Origin: an uncultured Collinsella sp.
Lineage (GTDB): Bacteria; Actinomycetota; Coriobacteriia; Coriobacteriales; Coriobacteriaceae
DNA length: 29,240 bases
Direction of reading: 5' to 3'
Assembly: GCA_937950415.1 (NCBI GenBank)
Contig: CALFDL010000033.1
Span: forward strand, 1 to 29,240
The position numbers and the translations under genes are program-made. Below, piece by piece: positions 1 through 6,485 of this stretch. The notes beneath the pieces are model-generated. The model was not told where the DNA came from. It saw nothing but the letters and a program-made list of their open reading frames with translations, and ran no database searches. How positions within the stretch are numbered: position 1 is the stretch's first letter; every line of letters begins with the position of its first letter.

Positions 1-2
1 TG

Positions 3-239
3 ATGGCGCAGCAAGCGGTATTCTTCCTGTTCCCGCTGGCAGTGGGCCTGGCGCATTCCTTTGTGGCGCTCAAGGTGATCATCGAGCTGGTGAGCACGTT
101 CGGCAACATGAGCATCGGCGGCACGGTGGGTCTCACCTGTGCGATTTTCCTGGCGGCCTACGGCGGCTACTTCTTGGTGACCTACCTCATGAGCACCGGC
201 ATGGTACAAGCCGCCATCGCCACCCGTTATAGCGAATAA
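3..239 (+). CDS. C-terminal fragment of FtsX/BceB-type ABC transporter permease (5' end outside window)
   Basis: The last 78 residues of a membrane protein run from the window edge to the stop at 237-239. The reading frame is open to base 1, so the first Met at base 3 is probably internal and the gene starts upstream. Two hydrophobic segments are visible (about residues 5-30 and 38-66). A pattern of aromatic and Pro residues followed by a HS pair (FLFPLAVGLAHS) resembles the end of FtsX-like permeases of the BceAB/MacB type, which export or sense antimicrobial peptides or lipids. The family call rests on this short tail only, and no partner ATPase is visible. The gene converges on the LuxR gene at 425-1390. 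Confidence 0.55.
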   Translation: MAQQAVFFLFPLAVGLAHSFVALKVIIELVSTFGNMSIGGTVGLTCAIFLAAYGGYFLVTYLMSTGMVQAAIATRYSE

Positions 240-283
240 CTCGTTCAGCTCGGAATTATCGTAAGTTGAGCATAAGTCAGCGA

Positions 284-423
284 AAGCGCCCCTAGGTGAG
301 CAAGGTGACGTGGAAGAGGAGGGAAGCGTACTTTTGGTACGCGACCGACGATTGAACGTCAGATTGCCGCCTAGGGGCGCTTGCAGCGTCGAGCCGTTAC
401 GCGGTTTGGCAAAACCGCGTAAC
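284..423 (-). ncRNA. 3'-end structured element, copy 1 (after LuxR1 stop)
   Basis: Two nested structures sit directly after the stop codon of the minus-strand LuxR gene. Two bases past the stop is a perfect 12-bp hairpin (arms 396-407 and 412-423, loop 408-411). Beyond it a long stem-loop has a perfect 13-bp base (284-296 with 370-382), a second helix GACGT/ACGTC, and an apical helix GCGTAC/GTACGC (326-331 with 337-342). The same layout recurs after aroF, with different bases but the same pairs. The first hairpin lacks a good U-tract on the minus strand, so this is not an ordinary terminator. Function is unknown: a 3'-UTR stabiliser, a processing site or a mobile repeat are all possible. Confidence 0.6.
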
Positions 424-424
424 C

Positions 425-1390
425 TCAACGTTTCCAAAAATGCAGGATGAGCGTGGTGCGGTTTTGCTGCTCGGTTTTGACCAGGATGTTGTGGATGTGG
501 GTCTTGACGGTGCCCACGGCAAGGAATAGCTCGTCAGCGATCTCTTGGTTCGACTTGCCCAGCACAACCAAGCGCATGACTTCGGTCTCGCGGTTGGAGA
601 GCTTGTAGGCGTTGCGATAGAAAGGCATCTGCTCTTCGATATGCCGGTCAAGATCGCTAACGTTCTTTTCCTCGGGCGCTTCCTGCATGCGGATTGAAAG
701 CACGTGGTAGGAGTAGATAATCAGCAGAATCGCAAAGTAGCACGCAAAGACGTTTTCGCTAAAGTTGCGCTCGGACAGATATAGCTGCAGCCAAGAGGGC
801 GCCAGACTCATGGGGACAACAAGGATGTTGTAGAAATCCTCGGCAACGATGCAACCGACCAGAATTGCGCCGATAATCAGGTGCTTTCGTTGGTTGTTAA
901 CGCGTGCCTTCAGCTCAACTTTCGTGCTTTTATGCGCCGTCCAAAAGATATACAGTCCCACAAAGACAAGGAATACCTGACGCATCGTGTAGTAGAGCCA
1001 TTGATGCATGGGGCCGGAGGGGACAGCGACGATAATCAGCGACTCGCACAGCAAAAACGTCAAGACGGGGATAGCGAACTGCTTTTTAGAATGTTTGTCG
1101 AGCAGGTCCATGGCAATCAGCCAAATAAAAGCCTGCGAAGCGGTCGCCACAAGGGTTCGCATTACAGGCATGGTAATTGAGTAATAGTCGCTGGCCGGAA
1201 AACTCTGGTTTTGCAATGTGTATTCAAAAAAGAAGATCTCGGTCATCTCGATGGCATAGCAGATAAATACGCCGCTGCCATAGATAAAGAAGCGTCGACG
1301 AGACGAGGCATAGGCGGCAAGCGAAAGCACTGCCGTCACAATACAGATTACGAGTATTGCTAGGGTATAGAAGAACATCAGAGTGTTCAT
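425..1390 (-). CDS. LuxR-family regulator with N-terminal seven-helix membrane sensor (LuxR1)
   Basis: The product has 321 residues. Roughly residues 1-235 form about seven hydrophobic helices separated by short loops with Arg/Lys-rich turns. Residues 264-321 are a LuxR/GerE helix-turn-helix beginning LSNRETEVMRL, with the recognition helix around VGTVKTHIHNIL. Membrane-bound LuxR proteins of this layout are typical of Coriobacteriia and are thought to sense a small molecule or membrane signal directly, without a kinase. The ligand is not known. The gene is divergent from ptcA, with 330 bp between the starts that hold two copies of a palindromic operator candidate, so control of the agmatine genes and of itself is a reasonable inference. 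It resembles LuxR2 at 8251-9243 in length and in its C-terminal FW(K/R) ending, so the two are likely paralogues. Confidence 0.85.
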   Translation of the reverse strand: MNTLMFFYTLAILVICIVTAVLSLAAYASSRRRFFIYGSGVFICYAIEMTEIFFFEYTLQNQSFPASDYYSITMPVMRTLVATASQAFIWLIAMDLLDKHSKKQFAIPVLTFLLCESLIIVAVPSGPMHQWLYYTMRQVFLVFVGLYIFWTAHKSTKVELKARVNNQRKHLIIGAILVGCIVAEDFYNILVVPMSLAPSWLQLYLSERNFSENVFACYFAILLIIYSYHVLSIRMQEAPEEKNVSDLDRHIEEQMPFYRNAYKLSNRETEVMRLVVLGKSNQEIADELFLAVGTVKTHIHNILVKTEQQNRTTLILHFWKR

Positions 1391-1507
1391 CTGTCACCGT
1401 CCCATCTCATTTAATCTATGGCCGAATCCTGTATATCCTGTGGGGTATAGACGTCTCGACCCTTCGTTCCATTGCAGATTAGGCGCCGAGATATAGGATA
1501 GCTGTAT

Positions 1508-1519
1508 ACCGTTCACGGT
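1508..1519. promoter_or_regulatory. Candidate LuxR operator, distal ptcA site
   Basis: ACCGTTCACGGT is a perfect 5+5 palindrome with a 2-bp centre. Its first 11 bases recur exactly in reverse orientation at 1587-1597, about 79 bp away, which suggests a pair of sites able to bind one regulator or to loop. LuxR/GerE-type proteins bind short dyads, so LuxR1 is the natural candidate. Assignment to a protein is inference. Confidence 0.5.
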
Positions 1520-1586
1520 TCTAGATAGTAAACCCCCTGTAAACTCTTGACCTGCGGGTTTATATTGGATTAGAGAGGGTGTAACT

Positions 1587-1597
1587 CCGTGAACGGT
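1587..1597. promoter_or_regulatory. Candidate LuxR operator, proximal ptcA site
   Basis: CCGTGAACGGT is the exact reverse complement of 1508-1518. The core GTGAACGGT also appears upstream of aguA2 (13661-13669) and pflB (26444-26452). It lies just upstream of a possible -10 (TAAACT, 1611-1616), a position that would overlap the -35 of that promoter. Confidence 0.5.
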
Positions 1598-1720
1598 CTT
1601 TAATCCCGAATAAACTAGGTAAAAATTGCATACGGGTGAATGATGGTCTTGTCAACACGAGGCGTGATGTTCGAGCGCCTCATAGTAATAGTCGGCAAGA
1701 CCGACGGAAAGGAAATCGAC

Positions 1721-2794
1721 ATGGCACTGCCTAAGGATTTCATCGACACCAACGACTTCACCAAAGAGCAGATCCTGGCTATCGAGGATCTTGGCCTGGC
1801 AATGAAGAAGGCCATCAAGGTTGACGGTTATTATCCGCACCTGCTCCGCAACAAGAGCCTTGGCATGATCTTCCAGCAGGTCTCCACCCGCACTCGTCTT
1901 TCCTTCGAGACCGCTATGACCGACCTCGGCGGCCATGCTCAGTTCTATGGCCCTGGCACCATCCAGCTCGGCGGTCACGAGTCCCTGGGCGACACCGCTC
2001 GCGTTATGGGCTCGCTGCTCGACATCATGATGGCTCGCGTTGACCGTCACAAGGACGTCGTCGGCCTCGCCGAGGGCTCCGCTGTGCCCGTCATCAACGG
2101 CATGTCTGAGTTCAACCACCCCACGCAGGAGATGGGCGACCTCATGACCATGCTCGAGAACCTCCCCGAGGGCAAGAAGATCGAGGACTGCACCTTGGCC
2201 TTCATCGGCGACGCCACCCAGGTCTGCGTCTCCCTCATGTTCATCGCCTCCAAGGTCGGCATGAAGTTCGTCCAGTTTGGACCTAAGGGCCACCAGATCC
2301 CCGACGGCGGCCTGCACGTTGGCACCGTCGAGGAGCGCGCCGAGTTCGGCAAGCAGATGATGGCCATCGCCGAGGAGAACTGCAAGGTCTCCGGCGGCTC
2401 TGTCGTCATCTCCGACGACATCGAGTGCATCAAGGGCGCCGACTTCATCTACACCGACGTGTGGTATGGCCTGTACGACGAGGAGGTCTCGGGCGAGAGC
2501 TACATGGACGTGTTCTATCCCAAGTATCAGGTCACCATGGACATGATGAACTTTGCCGGCCCCAACTCCAAGTTCATGCACTGCCTGCCGGCCACCCGCA
2601 ACGAGGAGGTCGTCGACGAGGTCATGGACGATCCCGAGCGCTCCCTGTGCTGGGTCGAGGCCGAGAACCGCAAGCACTCCATCCGTGCTCTCCTTGCCGC
2701 CCTGGGCAAGCGCACCCCGCTCAACGACGAGGGTGTCGAGTACTCCGCCAAGGCTGAGCTCCACGCCGCTCTCGAGGCTCTCGAGCAGCTCTAA
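1721..2794 (+). CDS. ptcA: Putrescine carbamoyltransferase
   Basis: This transcarbamylase acts in the catabolic direction: N-carbamoylputrescine plus phosphate gives putrescine plus carbamoyl phosphate, the middle step of the agmatine deiminase pathway. The 357-residue protein has the carbamoyl-phosphate loop STRTR (55-59), HPTQ (133-136) and HCLPATR (287-293). The stretches YYPHLLRNKSLGMIFQQ and DVWYGLY (246-252), together with a C-terminal helical extension after residue 335, match putrescine rather than ornithine carbamoyltransferases. The start at 1721 follows GGAAAGGAAATCGAC. An upstream in-frame ATG at 1640 would add 27 residues that do not resemble the family. An antiporter and agmatine deiminase follow in the same direction, the usual agc/agu order, but no carbamate kinase is seen. 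Confidence 0.92.
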   Translation: MALPKDFIDTNDFTKEQILAIEDLGLAMKKAIKVDGYYPHLLRNKSLGMIFQQVSTRTRLSFETAMTDLGGHAQFYGPGTIQLGGHESLGDTARVMGSLLDIMMARVDRHKDVVGLAEGSAVPVINGMSEFNHPTQEMGDLMTMLENLPEGKKIEDCTLAFIGDATQVCVSLMFIASKVGMKFVQFGPKGHQIPDGGLHVGTVEERAEFGKQMMAIAEENCKVSGGSVVISDDIECIKGADFIYTDVWYGLYDEEVSGESYMDVFYPKYQVTMDMMNFAGPNSKFMHCLPATRNEEVVDEVMDDPERSLCWVEAENRKHSIRALLAALGKRTPLNDEGVEYSAKAELHAALEALEQL

Positions 2795-2927
2795 GCCTCA
2801 AGGCTTCTAAAAGCACGTTTGCGGGCGGCGGATGCTCGTCTCCTGTCGCCCGCTCACCGAGGCCCAAGCAATTGCCTTAATACCTTAGGGCATCGGATCT
2901 GTCCAAGACTGAGCGAAGGAGCTCATC

Positions 2928-4367
2928 ATGAGCGACGGAAAGAAAAAGCTTTCCTTCTTGACGGTCATTTCGACCATCATCTGCGTCGTCTTCGTTTGCG
3001 AGGCCGCCGCTCCTGCTGCTGCCATTGGCAACCAGCAGTTCTTCTGGTGGATCTTCCTGATCCTGACCTTCCTGCTTCCCTACGGCATGGTTGTCGCCGA
3101 GCTCGGTACCACCTATGACGGCGAGGGCGGCATTTACGACTGGGTACGCGATGGCCTGGGCGACAAATGGGGCGCCCGCATCTCGTACTACTACTGGGTC
3201 AACTACCCGCTGTGGATCGCCTCGCTGGCTACCATGTTCCCCGACATTTTGGGCATGGTCTTTGGCGTCGAGTTCAACTTGATCGCCAAGATGGGTATCG
3301 ATCTTGCCTTTGTGTGGATCGTCTACCTCATGGGCCGCTCCAAGGCGGCCGACTCCGAGTGGGTCCTTAACGGTGGCGCCATCATCAAGGTCGCCGTCGC
3401 CGTTATCGTTGGCGCTTTGGGCATTTGGTATGCCATGGAGAACGGTTTTGCGAACGACATGTCCGCTGCCACCTTCCTGCCCGAGCTCACCAACACCAAC
3501 GCTCTCGGCTACCTGTCGATCATCATCTTTAACTTCATGGGCTTCGAGGTCATCTGCACCATGACCGACGACATGGCCGATCCCGCTCGCGATATCCCCA
3601 AGGCTATCATCGTCGGTGGCCTGTCCATCGCCGTGATCTACCTGTTCGCTGGCTTTGGCATCGGCGCTGCTGTGCCGGCCGATTCCATCGACCCCGACTA
3701 TGGCATGATTGTCGCAGTCCAGACCATGGTGGGCGACTCCATGATCTTCAAGGTCATCTGCATCGCCTTCCTGATCACCCTGTTCGCCAACATGGCCGCC
3801 TGGTCCTTCGGCGTCAACTCCGTCGCTCGCTACGCTGCCGAGCACGGCAACATGCCCAAGGTCTTCGCCTCGATGATCTCGGATGACGATATGCCCAACG
3901 GCGCCAACCTGGTCAACGCCATCGTTGCCTCCCTGGTGCTGTGCCTGCAGCTGGTTCCCATCGACGCCATCTCCAACGGTGTTTTCTGGATGCTCTTCGG
4001 CACCTCCGTCGTCTTCCTGCTGCTCACCTATATCCCGATGTTCCCGGCGTTCCTCAACCTTCGTAAGAACGACCCCAACCGCGAGCGCATCTTCACGTTC
4101 CCGTTCAAGGGCGCCATGATGAAGGTCATGCTGGCCATCCCCTGCATCGAGCTGGTCCTGGCCATCGTCGCAACGCTGGTGCCGTTCTCCGCCGCCGAGA
4201 TTGGCGACAAGGTCCCGATGATCGTTATCTTTATCGTGCTCGTGCTCATCGGCGAGGTCGTCCGCGTCGTCAGCGCCAAGGGCCGCAAGGAAGAGTACAA
4301 GGGTCTCACCCCCGAGCTGGCTGCTCAGCGTCTCGCTGAGGAGGCTGCCGAGGCCGAGGAGAACTAG
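2928..4367 (+). CDS. aguD: APC-family antiporter, probable agmatine/putrescine exchanger (APC1)
   Basis: The 479-residue integral membrane protein has about twelve hydrophobic helices and the amino acid-polyamine-organocation (APC) fold. Recognisable family segments are the Gly/Ala-rich first helix (EAAAPAAAIGN) and FNFMGFEVICTM around residues 203-214, followed by a conserved DPARDIPKAI loop. The C-terminus is a charged, Glu/Ala-rich cytoplasmic tail. Between ptcA and aguA it most likely exchanges external agmatine for internal putrescine, as AgcD/AguD does in enterococci. The start at 2928 is preceded by GCGAAGGAG. A 133-bp gap after ptcA contains a GCGGGCG/CGCCCGC hairpin with no U-tract, so cotranscription with ptcA is plausible. 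A close paralogue lies at 6486-7895. The substrate is inferred from context. Confidence 0.82.
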   Translation: MSDGKKKLSFLTVISTIICVVFVCEAAAPAAAIGNQQFFWWIFLILTFLLPYGMVVAELGTTYDGEGGIYDWVRDGLGDKWGARISYYYWVNYPLWIASLATMFPDILGMVFGVEFNLIAKMGIDLAFVWIVYLMGRSKAADSEWVLNGGAIIKVAVAVIVGALGIWYAMENGFANDMSAATFLPELTNTNALGYLSIIIFNFMGFEVICTMTDDMADPARDIPKAIIVGGLSIAVIYLFAGFGIGAAVPADSIDPDYGMIVAVQTMVGDSMIFKVICIAFLITLFANMAAWSFGVNSVARYAAEHGNMPKVFASMISDDDMPNGANLVNAIVASLVLCLQLVPIDAISNGVFWMLFGTSVVFLLLTYIPMFPAFLNLRKNDPNRERIFTFPFKGAMMKVMLAIPCIELVLAIVATLVPFSAAEIGDKVPMIVIFIVLVLIGEVVRVVSAKGRKEEYKGLTPELAAQRLAEEAAEAEEN

Positions 4368-4450
4368 AGCACCCGGTTCTGGGGCTCCAACCCTCCTCGC
4401 GTACCAACGTGCGCTTCGTCGGGCTTGTCGCTCCCGACTCCGGGCACTCT
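4366..4450 (+). ncRNA. 3'-end structured element, copy 4 (after APC1 stop, diverged)
   Basis: The stem overlaps the stop codon of APC1. Arms 4366-4376 (AGAGCACCCGG) and 4440-4450 (CCGGGCACTCT) pair through AGAG/CTCT and CCCGG/CCGGG around a CA/CA internal loop. A GGG/CCC helix lies inside, and the apical helix GCGTAC (4399-4404) pairs with GTGCGC (4409-4414) over a CAAC loop. TCCTC and TTCGTCGG flank the apical helix, the same words as in copies 1 and 3 but swapped in order. The 3' arm can instead form a hairpin at 4441-4470 (GGGCAC/GTGCCC), so the two folds compete. It is assigned to the family by architecture and is less certain than copies 1 to 3. Confidence 0.45.
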
Positions 4451-4452
4451 AG

Positions 4453-4734
4453 CCTCTTCGGAGGCGTGCCCAAGCGACAGGTTTGCTAACCATTCCCCGG
4501 GGTGGGTGTGAGCGATAGCTCCGGTAACCACCGCCCACCCCAATCTCTCTTCCGTATCCTTCGTGCGTTTTGTCTCCGCGCACTTGGTTACGTCGTCGCT
4601 TGCCGGTGCGACTCCGTGAAAACCGGCGCCGGGCGCCCCGACCTTTGCCGGGGAACGGGCGCCTACCATCTCTTGGTTTTAGGCTGCGGGTAACCCGCCC
4701 GCAGCAAGCGATCGTTCGATTTGGAGGAAATCTT
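4453..4734 (+). promoter_or_regulatory. Long structured leader ahead of aguA1
   Basis: No convincing gene is present in this 282-bp stretch, but it is dense with hairpins. GCCTC/GAGGC has a TTCG tetraloop (about 4452-4465). GGGTGGG pairs with CCCACCC (about 4500-4540). GTGCG pairs with CGCAC near 4564-4584. CCCCG/CGGGG sits inside GGCGCC/GGCGCC (about 4626-4664), and GCTGCGGG pairs with CCCGCAGC (4683-4705). The ribosome site TTGGAGGAAA follows directly. No U-rich terminator was seen, so control, if any, would act on translation or RNA stability. A frame open from 4570 upstream of aguA1 is more likely leader than coding. No known riboswitch class was recognised. Confidence 0.4.
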
Positions 4735-5940
4735 ATGCGTACGATCACCGAGTCCGAGTCCACCCCCAAGGCCGATGGCTTCTTTATGCCCGCCGAGTTC
4801 GCCCCGCAGGATCGCGTGTGGATGGGCTGGCCCCACCGCACCGACACCTGGGCCCACGGCGCCAAGCCGGCCCAGAAGCAGTATGCCGCCATCGCCCGCG
4901 CCATCTCCGAGTTCACCCCGGTCTATATGTGCGCCAACCAGGTCGACTACGCCAACTGCAAGGCCGTCTTCGAGAACGACGAGAACGTCACCGTCATCGA
5001 GATGACCACCGACGACGCTTGGTTCCGCGACACCGCCGCCACCTACGTCATCAACGGCAAGGGCGAGAAGCGCGCCAACCACTGGCACTTCAACGCCTAC
5101 GGCGGCCTCGTCGATGGCCTGTACTTCCCGTGGGACAAGGACGAGCAGATCGCCCTCAAGATGGCTGAGCTCTCCGGCTGCCGTCGCTATCGTCCCGATG
5201 ACATGATCCTCGAGGGCGGCTCCATTACCGTCGACGGCGAGGGCACCCTTGTCGTGACCGACCAGTGCCTGCTTTCCCCGGGCCGCACCTGCTCTGCGGT
5301 GCTCGAGGAGGAAGAGGATCCCGAGTCCATCTGGCCCAAGTACCACAAGAAGTTTGAGCCCTGGAGCGAGGAGCTTCGCGCCTATATGGACGAGCACCTC
5401 AAGGATTACCTGGGTGTCGAGAAGGTCATCTGGGTCAAGGAGGGCATCGACCCCGAGGAGACCAACGGCCACATCGATGACGTCGCTACGTTCATCGCCC
5501 CGGGCGTCATGGCCTGCATCTGGACCGACGATCCCGAGTACCCGTTCTATGATCAGTGCCACGCTGCTTACGAGACCCTCTCCAACGCGGTTGACGCTAA
5601 GGGCCGCAAGATGAAGGTCTACAAGCTCTGCATGCCCGTGAACCCGCTGTTCATGGACCAGGCCTCCTGCGACACCATCGACGCCGACGAGAACGCCGAG
5701 CCGCGCGTCCCCGACGAGCCGCTGATCGCCTCTTACATGAACTACCTGGTCACCAACCACGGCGTTATCGTCCCGCAGTACGGCGACGAGAACGACCAGC
5801 TGGCCGTTGACACGCTCCAGAAGATCTACGACGAGGTCTGGGGCGAGGGCGTCTACAAGTGCGTCGGCGTTCAGTCCGAGCAGGTCGTCTTCGGCGGCGG
5901 CAACATCCACTGCATCACGCAGCAGGAGCCGTCCGCGTAA
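4735..5940 (+). CDS. aguA: Agmatine deiminase family protein, divergent (AguA1)
   Basis: The family hydrolyses agmatine to N-carbamoylputrescine and ammonia. The 401-residue protein keeps the catalytic machinery of the peptidyl-arginine-deiminase fold: Asp99 (FRD), Glu160 (ILEGGS), His246 and Asp248 (ETNGHIDD), and the nucleophile Cys393 (GGGNIHCITQQ). It is about 30 residues longer than usual. The segment that is normally LLNEDRNP followed by a short helix becomes LLSPGRTC followed by an acidic insertion (about residues 187-217). The RDxGP motif is altered to RDTAA (98-102). The start at 4735 has a strong TTGGAGGAAA site, and an in-frame extension to 4570 has no family similarity. Its place next to ptcA and APC1 argues for a role in agmatine use, but the altered substrate-side segment leaves room for a related guanidino substrate. 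Confidence 0.85.
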   Translation: MRTITESESTPKADGFFMPAEFAPQDRVWMGWPHRTDTWAHGAKPAQKQYAAIARAISEFTPVYMCANQVDYANCKAVFENDENVTVIEMTTDDAWFRDTAATYVINGKGEKRANHWHFNAYGGLVDGLYFPWDKDEQIALKMAELSGCRRYRPDDMILEGGSITVDGEGTLVVTDQCLLSPGRTCSAVLEEEEDPESIWPKYHKKFEPWSEELRAYMDEHLKDYLGVEKVIWVKEGIDPEETNGHIDDVATFIAPGVMACIWTDDPEYPFYDQCHAAYETLSNAVDAKGRKMKVYKLCMPVNPLFMDQASCDTIDADENAEPRVPDEPLIASYMNYLVTNHGVIVPQYGDENDQLAVDTLQKIYDEVWGEGVYKCVGVQSEQVVFGGGNIHCITQQEPSA

Positions 5941-5952
5941 TTGTCTGTCTTC

Positions 5953-6039
5953 CTGAGGCACGGCACCTTCCCGTTCATTCGTCGCTTGCGTACCAAAGTA
6001 CGCGGCGCTCCTCTTTCACGGGAATCTGCCGCACCTCAG
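5953..6039 (+). ncRNA. 3'-end structured element, copy 3 (after AguA1 stop)
   Basis: The long stem-loop begins 13 bases after the aguA1 stop. Arms CTGAGG (5953-5958) and CCTCAG (6034-6039) are followed inward by GGC/GCC and by TTCCCGT pairing with ACGGGAA. The apical helix is GCGTAC (5988-5993) with GTACGC (5998-6003). The flanks GTTCATTCGTCG and CTCCTCTTTCACG are nearly identical to copy 1 read on its own transcript, while the outer stems differ and still pair. All copies point the same way relative to the upstream gene. It is followed at once by a separate terminator. Confidence 0.6.
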
Positions 6040-6137
6040 AAACCCAGCCGATCAATCGGACAGTTGGTGAATCGCACCGTGACCATCTCGGGGCATTGAT
6101 GGTCTGGTCACTTGATGTCTTGGTCGGCTGGGTTTTT
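6040..6137 (+). terminator. Terminator-like long hairpin after aguA1
   Basis: AAACCCAGCCGA (6040-6051) pairs perfectly with TCGGCTGGGTTT (6124-6135), ending in a T-run at 6133-6137. The loop contains a second helix, GTGACCAT (6079-6086) with ATGGTC and TGGTCAC (6099-6111), giving a branched structure. A further perfect 10-bp hairpin, GGGCACTCCG/CGGAGTGCCC, follows at 6142-6173. Together these should end most transcription from aguA1 and isolate APC2. Confidence 0.65.
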
Positions 6138-6180
6138 CTTTGGGCACTCCGTTGCCTCCACTTCGGAGTGCCCGCCTCTT

Positions 6181-6267
6181 TGATTGAGTACGCGTCTGAT
6201 CTGGGATTTATTGCGGGTTAGGCCAATTGTTCGCTTGAATTTCCCAGGTCAGACGCGTATTCAATTG
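6181..6267. repeat. 26-bp imperfect inverted repeat, 35-bp spacer
   Basis: Arms 6181-6206 and 6242-6267 match at 22 of 26 positions, centred on the shared TACGCGTCTGA. It lies after the aguA1 terminator and upstream of the APC2 leader. No T-run follows, so it is not a typical terminator. An operator, a promoter-region cruciform or a mobile-element remnant are possible. Confidence 0.5.
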
Positions 6268-6389
6268 CTGATAGTTTCCGGTTGCGAGCGCGACCGTTTT
6301 GATCGGAGTATCTATGTACCAGCGTATCGTTATCTACACGCGCCTGTTCCGCGAGCGTTGGTCCAACAATTGCATCCTCTCTTCTCTTT

Positions 6390-6466
6390 GGGATGGCACC
6401 TGCACCGGTGACGCGGCCTGCAACCCTACCTTGGGCTGCGCCTTCGGTACAGATGCCATCCTTTTT
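6390..6466 (+). terminator. Attenuator-like terminator immediately upstream of APC2
   Basis: GGATGGCA (6391-6398) pairs perfectly with TGCCATCC (6454-6461), and TTTTT follows at 6462-6466, only 20 bases before the APC2 start. The enclosed segment can form smaller helices. An alternative fold uses GGG (6390-6392) with CCC (6424-6426) and TGCA (6401-6404) with TGCA (6419-6422). It leaves TGGCACC (6394-6400) as a bulge and disrupts the terminator. This switch-like geometry recalls a T-box antiterminator, but no specifier stem was identified. Premature termination control of APC2 is a reasonable inference. Confidence 0.5.
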
Positions 6467-6485
6467 GCTGTAGGGGGAGCGTGTC

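Larger units (their letters stand above)
1391..1720. other. Divergent LuxR1/ptcA intergenic region
   Basis: No gene is seen in these 330 bp. The region contains the two operator-like palindromes listed separately. A good -35-like TTGACC lies at 1547-1552, but the bases 17 bp downstream (TTAGAG) are a weak -10. A second possible -10 is TAAACT at 1611-1616. TAAACCC and GGGTTTA flank the space between the two palindromes. The sequence CCTGCGGGTTTATA overlapping the TTGACC has a near copy (CCTGCGGGTTTGTA) upstream of pflB. Which promoter is used cannot be decided from sequence alone. Confidence 0.5.

Noticed and set aside
1652..2764. A 370-codon frame antisense to ptcA
   Set aside because: It is a shadow of the GC-rich ptcA codons with no ribosome site or motif. 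Similar shadows opposite APC1, aguA1, the amidohydrolase, the MATE gene and pflB were rejected for the same reason.
4595..4640. Cobalamin-riboswitch-like words (CCGGTGCGACTCCG) before aguA1
   Set aside because: The B12 box and the conserved CCCGCCACTGT context are absent, and the downstream genes are not B12-related.
6287..6485. Calling the APC2 leader a T-box riboswitch outright
   Set aside because: TGGCACC and an alternative fold exist, but the full T-box string and a specifier stem with its AGTA bulge were not found. It is kept only as a hypothesis.
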